Positions 26,666 to 35,047 of a stretch of 55,744 nucleotides of DNA are shown in pieces. This DNA comes from an uncultured Alistipes sp. (GTDB taxonomy: Bacteria > Bacteroidota > Bacteroidia > Bacteroidales > Rikenellaceae): NCBI GenBank assembly GCA_938014215.1, contig CALLRW010000003.1, positions 1 to 55,744 on the forward strand. Reading direction: 5' to 3'. The position numbers and the translations under genes were made by a program. How positions within the stretch are numbered: position 1 is the stretch's first letter; every line of letters starts with the position of its first letter. Below the pieces are notes generated by a model. It did no database searches. It was not told the DNA's origin and saw nothing but the letters and a program-made list of their open reading frames with translations.

Positions 26666-27679
26666 ATGAAACGTGCGATTCTAGGGGCCGTGCTGCTGTT
26701 GGCAACCGGCTGCTCATCATCCGGAAATTCCGCCTCTACGGAGCCGTTGCGGGTTTCGACGCTCGTTGTCGAGCCCCGGACGGATATCAATGCCGGTGTC
26801 TACGTCGGGGTGATCGAGGAGGAGAACTCCGCGGCGCTCAGCTTTCCGGTTGCCGGGACGGTCACCCGTCTCACCTGCGACGAGGGCGAGCGGGTGACGC
26901 GGGGCGAACTGCTGGCCGAACTCGACCCGACGGCGGCCCGTCAGACCTGGGAGGCGGCCCGGGCCGCGCTCGAACAGGCCCGCGACGCCTCGTCGCGTCT
27001 GCAGCAGCTCTACGATGCGAAGAGCCTGCCCGAGATCCAGTGGATCGAGGCCCAGACCCGTCTGCGTCAGGCCGAGTCGGCCTGCGAAATTGCCGCCAAG
27101 AATCTCAACGACTGCAAACTCTACGCGCCGTTCAGCGGGGTCGTGGGGCAGAAGCGGGCATCGGTCGGCGAGACGGCCGTGCCGGCCGTACCGGTGCTGA
27201 CGCTGCTGGAGATCGACCGGGTCAAGGTGCGCTTTTCGGTTCCCGAGCAGGAGATCGCCCGCATCACGCGTGACAGCCGCGTGCGGGTGACGGTTCCGGC
27301 ACTGGGCGATTCGCTCTTCGTGGCCGGAAGTCCCGAGAAGGGGGCCGTGGCCAACCCTTCGGCCCACACCTACGACGTGCGGGCCGGCGTGGCGAACCGC
27401 CGTGGCGAGTTGCTTCCGGGAATGGTCTGCCGCGTGCAGGTGATGCCGGCCGGGGCGGTCGAGGAGATTGCCGTGCCGGTGCGGGCCGTCCAGCAGGCGG
27501 GCGACGGCAGCCGTTATGTCTGGCGGGTCGAGGGTGATTCGGTCGTGCGGGCCGATGTGCGCACGGGGCGCTTCGTCGAGAACGGCGTCGTGATCGAACA
27601 GGGGCTCCGCGCCGGTGACCGCATCGTCATCGACGGCATGCAGAAGATCGGTCAGGGTTCCAAAGTCACGCTGCAATGA
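26666..27679 (+). CDS. RND efflux periplasmic adaptor lipoprotein (HlyD/MFP family)
   Basis: 337 residues from the ATG at 26666, which yields a lipoprotein signal with Cys16 in L-L-A-T-G-C-S-S. It shows the membrane-fusion-protein order: lipoyl half, alpha-helical hairpin (~residues 85-145, rich in A/E/Q/R), second lipoyl half (L-Y-A-P-F-S-G-V-V-G-Q-K-R), beta-barrel and membrane-proximal domain. It bridges the inner-membrane pump and the outer-membrane channel. Its stop overlaps the pump start by 4 nt. Confidence 0.92.
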   Translation: MKRAILGAVLLLATGCSSSGNSASTEPLRVSTLVVEPRTDINAGVYVGVIEEENSAALSFPVAGTVTRLTCDEGERVTRGELLAELDPTAARQTWEAARAALEQARDASSRLQQLYDAKSLPEIQWIEAQTRLRQAESACEIAAKNLNDCKLYAPFSGVVGQKRASVGETAVPAVPVLTLLEIDRVKVRFSVPEQEIARITRDSRVRVTVPALGDSLFVAGSPEKGAVANPSAHTYDVRAGVANRRGELLPGMVCRVQVMPAGAVEEIAVPVRAVQQAGDGSRYVWRVEGDSVVRADVRTGRFVENGVVIEQGLRAGDRIVIDGMQKIGQGSKVTLQ

Positions 27680-30600
27680 AAAGCTCGAACAACTTCATCG
27701 CCTGGTCGATGCGCAATTTCCGCATCACCTTCCTCATCATCGGATGCCTCTTCCTCTTCGGCATCTACGCTCTGGTGCACATTCCGAAGCAGGAGTTTCC
27801 CGAGTACACGATCCGTCAGGGGGTAGTCGTGGCGCTCTATCCCGGGGCGACGACCGAGGAGGTCGAGGAACAGGTGGCCCGGCCCCTCGAGCAGTTTCTG
27901 ATGACCTACCGCGAGGTCAAGCGGCACAAGACCACCTCCACGTCGCAGAACGGCATGTGCTACGTGATGGTCGAACTCAACGACGACGTCAACAACAAGG
28001 ACGAGGTCTGGTCGAAGATCAAACACGGACTGACGACGTTCAAGGCGCAGCTTCCGGCCGGGGTTGTGGCACTGGTGGCCAACGACGACTTCGGCGACAC
28101 CTCGGCGCTGCTCATCACGCTGGAGTCCGACACGCGCTCCTACCGCGAGCTGAAGGGCTACATGGACGATCTGAGCGACCGTCTGCGCCGCATCGAGTCG
28201 GTTTCGAACGTGCGGCCCTACGGCGTGCAGCAGGAGCAGATCTCGGTCTACGTCGACCGGGAGCGGCTGGCGGCTTACGGCATCGGCGAGAAGGTGCTCT
28301 CGACGGCACTGGCCGCACAGGGGCTCACCCCGCTGGGCGGATCGATCGACAATGCCGAGACCGAGACGCCGATCCACATCTCGCCCTCGCTGGCTACGGA
28401 GCAGGAGGTGGCCGACCAGATCATCTGGAGCGACCCCGAAGGGCATGTTCTCCGCGTAGGGGACGTGGCGCGCGTCGTGCGCGAATACGACACGCCGGAC
28501 AGCTATATCCTCAACAACGGCCACCGCTGCGTGCTGCTGTCGATGGAGATGCAGGCCGGTAACAACATCGTCGAGTATGGCGAAGAGGTCGACGAGGTGC
28601 TCCACCGCTTCATCGCGGAGGAGCTTCCGTCGGACGTCAGCGTGCAGCGCATTGCCGACCAGGCGAAGGTCGTCGGCGATTCGGTCCACTCGTTCCTGCG
28701 CGACCTCTTCATCTCGATGGCCATCATCATCGCCGTGATGATGATCCTCTTTCCGTTCCGTTCGGCGCTCGTGGCAGCCATCACCATCCCGTTGTCGACC
28801 TTCATTTCGGTCGGGGTGATGTACCTCTGCGGCATCCCGCTCAATACGGTGACCCTGGCGGCGCTGATCGTCGTGCTGGGCATGATCGTCGACAACTCGA
28901 TCGTCGTCATCGACGGCTATCTCGACTACCTCGGCCGGGGCTACTCGCGCTGGTACGCCGCCGTCGAGAGCGCCCGCGAGTTCTTCCCGTCGCTGCTGCT
29001 GGCCACGGTCTGCATCTGCATGATCTTCTACCCGCTGCTCTTCACCATGACGGGCATGTTCCGCGACTTCCTGAACTTCTTCCCGTGGACGATTACGATC
29101 AACCTGATGGTCTCGCTGCTGCTGGCCGTCGTGGTGATCCCCTTCCTCGAGGTGCTGATCATCCCCGTCGTGCAGCCCCGCAAGGAGGGTCATGTCTCGC
29201 TTACGGACCGCGTGCAGCATCTCTATCGCCGCGTGCTGGCGTGGACCTTCCGCCACGGATGGCTCACCATCTCGATGGGTATCGCCTCGGTGGTAATCGC
29301 CCTGGCGATCGTTCCGCTGCTCAAGTTCCGCATGGTGCCCTTTGCCGACCGCGACCAGTTTGCCGTCGAGATCTACCTGCGGGAGGATACGCCGCTCGAC
29401 CGCACGGCGGCCGTGGCCGATTCGCTCTACCGCGTGCTGCGGGCCGACGAGCGGGTGAAGTCCGTCACGTCGTTCGTCGGCTGCTCGTCGCCGCGTTTCC
29501 AGATGAGCTACGCCCCGCAGATGGCCGGCAAGAACTACGCGCAGTTCATCGTCAACACCGCCTCGGTCGAGGCCACCGAGCAGCTGCTCGACGCGTATGC
29601 CGACACGTGGGCCGACCGCTTCCCGGAGGCCTACGTCAAGTTCAAGCAGCTGGATTACCAGAATGTTCCCTCGCTTGAATTCCGCTTCTACGGCGATGAT
29701 CTCGATTCGCTGCACGTGGCGGCCGACCGGCTGATGGCGCGCATGCGGCAGATGCCGGGGCTGCAGTGGATCCACTCCGACTACGAGGATCCGCGGGCGA
29801 TTGCCGAGGTGACGCTCGATCCGGTGACGGCCTCGCAGCTGGGCGTCACCCGCACGATGACGGCAGCCAATCTGGCCCTGGCGGCGGGCGACGTCGCGGT
29901 GGGCAACATCTGGGAGGGGGACTACAAGGTGCCTGTCGTGCTGAAGAACGACCCGCGCCGGAGCGAACGCTCGCTGTCGGATGTGGGCGATACGTACGTG
30001 TCGTCGCTCGTGCCGGGTGTGAGCATGCCGCTGCGGCAGATCGCGACGGTGGCGCCGCGCTGGAGCGAGACGAAGATCGTCCATCGCAACGGCATGCGCT
30101 GCATCACCGTTTCGGCCGATCTCAAGCGGGGCGAGAATGCCGTGCGCCATACGTCGGAGATCCGCCGCGTGATCGACCGCGAACTGGAGATCCCGGCGGG
30201 TGTAACGCCGGAGATCGGCGGTGCCCACGAGTTCGATGCCGAGACCATCCCGCCCATCGCCTCGGGACTGGCCATCTCGCTGGTTATCATCTTCTTCTTC
30301 ATTCTCATCAATTTCCGCAAGTTCGGCATCTCGCTGGTCATCATGGCGGCCATGTCGCTCTGCCTGTTCGGAGCGATGGTGGGGCTGTGGATCGCCGACT
30401 TTACGATCGGACTGACCTCGGTGCTGGGCTTCATCACGCTGCTGGGCATGATCGTGCGCAACGTCATCCTCATGTACCAGCACGCCGAGGACCGGCGCAA
30501 GACGTGCCATTGGTCGGCGCGGCTGGCGGCCTACGATGCCGGGCGGCGGCGTATGGTCCCGATCTTCCTGACGACGGCCACCACGGCCGTGGGCGTCGTG

Positions 30601-30726
30601 CCGATGATGTTCGGCGGCAGCACCTTCTGGGCGCCGGTCGGGGTGACGATCTTCGCCGGCGGCATCGGTTCGCTGATCCTCGTGGTGACGATTCTTCCGG
30701 TTCTCTACTCCAAAATCTACAAGTGA
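27676..30726 (+). CDS. RND-family efflux pump, inner membrane permease
   Basis: 1016 residues with the RND plan: TM1, large periplasmic loop, TM2-6 with G-M-I-V-D-N-S-I-V-V-I-D, TM7, second loop and TM8-12. In TM4 the usual Asp-Asp proton-relay pair is Asp-Asn (D-N), a variant seen in other pumps of this type. P-M-M-F-G-G-S-T-F-W-A-P-V-G near the C-terminus is typical of drug/hydrophobe exporters rather than metal pumps. It is the middle gene of an adaptor-pump-channel operon; the substrate is unknown. Confidence 0.94.
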   Translation: MKSSNNFIAWSMRNFRITFLIIGCLFLFGIYALVHIPKQEFPEYTIRQGVVVALYPGATTEEVEEQVARPLEQFLMTYREVKRHKTTSTSQNGMCYVMVELNDDVNNKDEVWSKIKHGLTTFKAQLPAGVVALVANDDFGDTSALLITLESDTRSYRELKGYMDDLSDRLRRIESVSNVRPYGVQQEQISVYVDRERLAAYGIGEKVLSTALAAQGLTPLGGSIDNAETETPIHISPSLATEQEVADQIIWSDPEGHVLRVGDVARVVREYDTPDSYILNNGHRCVLLSMEMQAGNNIVEYGEEVDEVLHRFIAEELPSDVSVQRIADQAKVVGDSVHSFLRDLFISMAIIIAVMMILFPFRSALVAAITIPLSTFISVGVMYLCGIPLNTVTLAALIVVLGMIVDNSIVVIDGYLDYLGRGYSRWYAAVESAREFFPSLLLATVCICMIFYPLLFTMTGMFRDFLNFFPWTITINLMVSLLLAVVVIPFLEVLIIPVVQPRKEGHVSLTDRVQHLYRRVLAWTFRHGWLTISMGIASVVIALAIVPLLKFRMVPFADRDQFAVEIYLREDTPLDRTAAVADSLYRVLRADERVKSVTSFVGCSSPRFQMSYAPQMAGKNYAQFIVNTASVEATEQLLDAYADTWADRFPEAYVKFKQLDYQNVPSLEFRFYGDDLDSLHVAADRLMARMRQMPGLQWIHSDYEDPRAIAEVTLDPVTASQLGVTRTMTAANLALAAGDVAVGNIWEGDYKVPVVLKNDPRRSERSLSDVGDTYVSSLVPGVSMPLRQIATVAPRWSETKIVHRNGMRCITVSADLKRGENAVRHTSEIRRVIDRELEIPAGVTPEIGGAHEFDAETIPPIASGLAISLVIIFFFILINFRKFGISLVIMAAMSLCLFGAMVGLWIADFTIGLTSVLGFITLLGMIVRNVILMYQHAEDRRKTCHWSARLAAYDAGRRRMVPIFLTTATTAVGVVPMMFGGSTFWAPVGVTIFAGGIGSLILVVTILPVLYSKIYK

Positions 30727-32024
30727 TGAAAACACCCTTCATATATCTGTTTCTGATCGGGTCACTGGTTTCGGCCCTTCCGGCCGGGGCGCAGGGGCTC
30801 ACGCTCGAGGAGTGCCGTGCGGCAGCCGTCGAGCACAACCGCACGCTGCGCGACAGCCGCTATGATCTCGAGGCGGCGCTGCAGACCCGTCGCGAGGCGC
30901 TGACGAACTATTTCCCGCAGATTTCCGCTTCGGGAGGCGTTTTTCAGGCCCAGCACGGACTGGTGCAGGCCGATTTCGGGCTGACGATTCCGCAAATGGG
31001 GTCGATGACGCTGCCCCTTTCGATGGCCAAGCGCGGCCTGCTGGGCAGCGTGACGGCCGTACAGCCCGTTTTTGCCGGTCTGAAGATCGTCAACGGTTAC
31101 AAACTGGCCCGTCTGGGCGAGGAGGTCTCCGAATTGCAGGTGCGGAAGACCGAGGGCGAGGTGCGTGAGCAGACCGACACCTACTTCTGGCAGATCGTCT
31201 CGCTGAAGGAGAACCTCTCGACCCTCGCGGCCGTCGAGCGCCAGCTGGAGGAGATCCACCGCCAGGTCGAGCTCTCGGTGAAGGCCGGACTGGTGACGAC
31301 GAACGACCTGCTGCGCGTCGAGCTGCGCCGGCAGGAGGTGGCCTCCAACCGGCTGAAGGTGGAGAATGGTCTGAAGGTGTCGAAACTGCTGCTGGCCCAG
31401 CATATCGGCGTCGACTGGCACGGCTTTGACATCGCGGCGGCGGATTTCGACCATCCCGCCGACCCCGGGAGCTACTATGTTTCGGTCGACGAGGCCCTTG
31501 ACCGCCGGGCCGAGTACCAGCTGGCCGAGAAGAATGTCGAGGCCCAGAAGTACCAGAAACGCATGGAGCGCGGCAAACGGCTGCCGACGGTCGGTGTCGG
31601 GGCGGGCTACCTCTACTACAACGTGACGGAGAAGGATGTCGACGACGGGATGGTCTTCGCACAGGTTTCGGTGCCGATCTCCGCGTGGTGGGGCGGTTCC
31701 CACGCCCTGAAGCGGGCGCGCATCCGCGAGGAGCAGGCCGAGAACGACCGTCAGCAGGCGCGTGAGATGCTGGCCGTCGAGATCGAGAAGAGCTGGAGTG
31801 ACCTCCAGGAGGCCTATGCCCAGATCGAGCTGGCGCGGCGTTCGGTCGACTCCGCGACGGAGAACCTGCGCCAGAACCGCAACTTCTATGCGGCCGGCAC
31901 GGCACCGCTGACCGATCTGCTCGATGCCGAAACGCTCTACACCCAGAGCCGCAACAACCTCACGTCGGCCTGCGCTGCTTACCTTACGTCGCTGGCCCGC
32001 TATCTGCGCGTGACGGGACGCTGA
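30726..32024 (+). CDS. TolC-family outer membrane channel of the RND operon
   Basis: 432 residues from the ATG at 30726, which shares one base with the pump stop (TGATG). Signal peptide ending G-A-Q. Two TolC repeats (~25-215 and ~235-425) are dominated by long alpha-helices, with L-T-L-E-E-C-R-A-A-A-V-E-H-N opening the first and N-F-Y-A-A-G-T-A-P-L-T-D-L-L-D-A closing the second. It forms the exit duct for the pump encoded upstream. The next gene is convergent and only 11 nt away. Confidence 0.93.
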   Translation: MKTPFIYLFLIGSLVSALPAGAQGLTLEECRAAAVEHNRTLRDSRYDLEAALQTRREALTNYFPQISASGGVFQAQHGLVQADFGLTIPQMGSMTLPLSMAKRGLLGSVTAVQPVFAGLKIVNGYKLARLGEEVSELQVRKTEGEVREQTDTYFWQIVSLKENLSTLAAVERQLEEIHRQVELSVKAGLVTTNDLLRVELRRQEVASNRLKVENGLKVSKLLLAQHIGVDWHGFDIAAADFDHPADPGSYYVSVDEALDRRAEYQLAEKNVEAQKYQKRMERGKRLPTVGVGAGYLYYNVTEKDVDDGMVFAQVSVPISAWWGGSHALKRARIREEQAENDRQQAREMLAVEIEKSWSDLQEAYAQIELARRSVDSATENLRQNRNFYAAGTAPLTDLLDAETLYTQSRNNLTSACAAYLTSLARYLRVTGR

Positions 32025-32035
32025 CGCTCGCCGGG

Positions 32036-33670
32036 TCAGAAGAGGCATCCCAGGCGTCCTTGCGCCCGGTGGCGGAGAGGCGTCGGCCCGAGGGCCTTCG
32101 TTCCGAAAGCCCGCGCGACGTCGTAGTCAAGGGCGACAAAGCCGCGGATGGCGTGCTTTCCGAGGCGGCGGGTCCACTGCAGGCCGAGCAAGAGTTCGAT
32201 TCTCCGGGCCGTGAGGAACTCATGCTCGCGCAGGAGCCGCTCGTCGAGCCGCCGGGTGAGGGTCTCGCTCCGCCCCGAATCGTCGTAGCTTCCCTCCGTG
32301 CAGGGCGCTCCCGTCCCGGCCCCGTATCCGCCCCCGAGGCTGCAACTCCAGAGATTGCGGCCGCGGAGCAGATGGCGGAGCCCCTCGGCCCGCAGGTACC
32401 ACCATGTCAACTGCTGGCGGCGGTAGTCGGGGTAGTTCACGGCCAGGATCTGCCGCTGTTCCACCCGGCCGTCGAGCGTCACCTGCCAGACGGGCAGTTT
32501 GCGCTTCACCCCGAACTGCCCCGTATAGAGGAGCGTGGCCGATTGCCGTGTGCGGTTGCCGACATCCGCCTCTCCGAGGTAGCGGATGTAGCTGCGGCCG
32601 AGCTCCTCGTTCTGATAGGTGTAGATGTTTTCGCGGTTTGCCACCTCGCGGCGCTCCAGTTCCAGCCGCAGCAGATGGCGGTGTGGCCCGGCCTCGCAGA
32701 CCAGCTGCCCGACGCAGGATATCTCGCTCCCGGAGTGGTTGCTGTAGACGATGGTCGAGGGGGACGGGCGGCCGTAATACCCTTTCCGCGTGCGGAACGC
32801 GACCTGGCCGAAGAGGCTCACGCCCCGATGCGGTCGCCAGTCGAGTTGCAGCGCTGCGCCGTGATAGCGGTCGAAGAGGGGTTTGGCCTCGTTCTCCTTC
32901 GTGTAGCCGTTCTCGCCGAAGACCTCGCGCTTGCCGAAGCGGGCGCCGTAGTCGAGCAGCGATTCGTAGACGCGGTCGGTCTTGCCGTAGACCTGGAGCA
33001 GCAGACTCTCGACGCGGCGGCGGTAGGCGTAGTTCACCCCGAGCGCGAAGTGCGGTCCGATCCGCATGAGCAGCGCCGGCCGGATCTCGAGATCCAGCAG
33101 CGAGTTGATGTGGCGCAGATCCTTGCGTTTGGCGTAGTTGGCCGTCGCATAGTCGCACCGGATCCCCGCGGCAAACCGTCGATTCAGTGCGTACCCCGCG
33201 GCTCCGGTCAGCCGGTAGCGTTCGAGCTGCTTGCGGCCCGGGTTGTCGGTGGTGTACTCCACCAGGTCGAAGGGCGTCTGTTGCGGATCGATGAAGTAGG
33301 AGCCGGACATTCCCTGCCCCGAGAACCGGTCGTATTGCACACCTCCGCAGAGGGTCGTGCGGTTGCCCGCCCGCAGACAGGAACCGGCCCCGGCTCCGAT
33401 CCGCACGCTCCCTTCCGCGTCGGAATCATCCCGCAGCGAGCCCTTCTCCCCGACGGCCGACAACGCGATCCACGACATCCGCAGCGGGGGCAGCATCACC
33501 AGCCCGGCGGCATTGTCGCTCTGCAGCCAGGCGTCCCAGCGGGCGATCTCTTCGAATCGTTGCCAGGATGTCGTATCCCGGGTTTGAGCCGACAGGGCGG
33601 AGCCGGAAGCCCCGCCCGTGACGACTCCTGCCGACAGCAGCAGACCGAGTGCCGGTTTGAATCCCGTCAT
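32036..33670 (-). CDS. DUF6850-type outer membrane beta-barrel protein
   Basis: 544 residues with a signal peptide (ending L-S-A-Q). The rest is a string of amphipathic strands rich in Tyr/Arg/Gly with short turns and a C-terminal Phe (G-C-L-F), as expected for an outer membrane beta-barrel. I recognise it as the DUF6850 family found beside DUF4876 lipoproteins; function is unknown. Its ATG overlaps the end of the DUF4876 gene by 4 nt, so the two proteins are made together. It is the last gene of a three-gene minus-strand set. Confidence 0.72.
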   Translation of the reverse strand: MTGFKPALGLLLSAGVVTGGASGSALSAQTRDTTSWQRFEEIARWDAWLQSDNAAGLVMLPPLRMSWIALSAVGEKGSLRDDSDAEGSVRIGAGAGSCLRAGNRTTLCGGVQYDRFSGQGMSGSYFIDPQQTPFDLVEYTTDNPGRKQLERYRLTGAAGYALNRRFAAGIRCDYATANYAKRKDLRHINSLLDLEIRPALLMRIGPHFALGVNYAYRRRVESLLLQVYGKTDRVYESLLDYGARFGKREVFGENGYTKENEAKPLFDRYHGAALQLDWRPHRGVSLFGQVAFRTRKGYYGRPSPSTIVYSNHSGSEISCVGQLVCEAGPHRHLLRLELERREVANRENIYTYQNEELGRSYIRYLGEADVGNRTRQSATLLYTGQFGVKRKLPVWQVTLDGRVEQRQILAVNYPDYRRQQLTWWYLRAEGLRHLLRGRNLWSCSLGGGYGAGTGAPCTEGSYDDSGRSETLTRRLDERLLREHEFLTARRIELLLGLQWTRRLGKHAIRGFVALDYDVARAFGTKALGPTPLRHRAQGRLGCLF

Positions 33671-35022
33671 GATTTCAGACTCGCCTTGGCACGCTGATGG
33701 AAGTCGTTGCCGCTGTTGTTCGTATCCTGATAGACGATGTGGGCGCCGTTTCGGATCGAGGCCTCGGCGTCGATGCCGCTCGGATCGGTCGACTGCGCCC
33801 CCTTGTAGTCGAGCGTGCCGAGCGAGTATCCGTAGACGAGCTTGCCGGCATTTTCGGGCAGGGCTTCGGTGGCCGCCTTGTCAACATTGCGGTAGATGCT
33901 GTATCCCTGGAAGTTGGTCAGCACGATATGGCCGGCGTCGATGCTGCCGGCAAAGCGCGGCAGCGATTGCGTGGCGTAGCTTGCGCCGTAGATGTCGACC
34001 GCATCGAGGATCCAATCGTTGGGAATCCGCGAGCAGGCATAGACCTCGTTGTTCTCCTTGCCGGGGAAGTAGTATCGGTTGTCGGGGTTCTGGCCCCAGG
34101 CGTGCGGATCGTTGTCGGCGGTCGAGAAGATGAACAGGCCGGGTCCGACGACACTCACCGGCCAGGCATTGCCCTTGCCGTAGAAGGTTGCCTTCAGATA
34201 GCGGTCGGAGGAGATAGCCTCCGAGGGGGCGGGGTAGAAGTTCGTATTGGGGAAGACCGCGGGATCGTAGGTGCAGTAGTCGGCATGGCTCAGATCGACC
34301 GAGTTGGCATAGGTCTTCGTGTGGTCGATGGCGCCGCACAGCACGATGGTGGCCGAGGCCCAGGGTTCGAGTTTCAGCTCCGCGGGCAGATACCAGAAGG
34401 CGCAGATCGAGGGGGTGTATCCGGCATCGGCATAGACGAGTCGGCCGTCGACATAGTTGTTGATCGCCGCATTGGCGTTGTAGGGGCCGGCCATGCCGAT
34501 GCAGAAGTTGCGGATCGAGGCCGGCTGGTCCGAATTGTTGCAGACGATCATGTATTTGTCGAACTGGTAGGTGCCCGAACCGTCGTCCTTCTGACAGCCG
34601 CCGCTGTAGATCTCCTTGATGAGGATCTGCCCGGCACGGCTGGCGACGAGCTCCAGATCGATGGTCGCGGCCTCGCGCAAGGTGGCGGCCGAGACGACGA
34701 TGTTCGACTTCAAGGCGTTGAGCGTGTAGGTGTATCCGTCGAGGCTGCGGCGGTCGGTGGCGGCCGACTCGTAGATTCCCTCGGCGAGCCGGAAGCGGGC
34801 GATGCCCGAGGCGTCGGTGGCGGCGGTAGTGACCGTTCCGGAGCTGCTGTTGGTCATCCGCACCTCGACCCCTTCGGCCGGGGTCAGGGCGCCCCCTTCG
34901 GGATAGATCAGCCGGACGGCCACCTCACAGGTGCGGTACGATCCGCCGTTGCCGTCTTTTTCTTTGGTGCACGCCGCGGCGAGCAGGCCGGTCAGTGCAA
35001 GCAGGGTAAGCAGTTTTTTCAT
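33667..35022 (-). CDS. DUF4876 surface lipoprotein
   Basis: 451 residues. Lipoprotein signal with Cys18 in L-L-A-A-A-C-T. Residues ~30-130 look like a carboxypeptidase-regulatory or transthyretin-like beta domain. The rest matches DUF4876 with I-L-I-K-E-I-Y-S-G-G-C and a lamin-tail-like fold (S-I-R-N-F-C-I-G-M). The protein should be anchored to the outer membrane. It sits between a TonB-dependent receptor and a barrel protein, the arrangement of an uptake system, but no substrate is known. Confidence 0.78.
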   Translation of the reverse strand: MKKLLTLLALTGLLAAACTKEKDGNGGSYRTCEVAVRLIYPEGGALTPAEGVEVRMTNSSSGTVTTAATDASGIARFRLAEGIYESAATDRRSLDGYTYTLNALKSNIVVSAATLREAATIDLELVASRAGQILIKEIYSGGCQKDDGSGTYQFDKYMIVCNNSDQPASIRNFCIGMAGPYNANAAINNYVDGRLVYADAGYTPSICAFWYLPAELKLEPWASATIVLCGAIDHTKTYANSVDLSHADYCTYDPAVFPNTNFYPAPSEAISSDRYLKATFYGKGNAWPVSVVGPGLFIFSTADNDPHAWGQNPDNRYYFPGKENNEVYACSRIPNDWILDAVDIYGASYATQSLPRFAGSIDAGHIVLTNFQGYSIYRNVDKAATEALPENAGKLVYGYSLGTLDYKGAQSTDPSGIDAEASIRNGAHIVYQDTNNSGNDFHQRAKASLKS

Positions 35023-35047
35023 CGTTGCTGTTTTTTTGTAAATTGGG

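Noticed and set aside
27652..30735. 1027-residue minus-strand open frame
   Set aside because: Antisense shadow of the RND pump; rich in His/Arg/Asp with no domain. Long antisense frames are expected from the GC-rich third positions.
32060..33697. 545-residue plus-strand frame
   Set aside because: Shadow of the DUF6850 gene, which has a signal peptide, strand periodicity and coupled neighbours; the plus frame has none of these.
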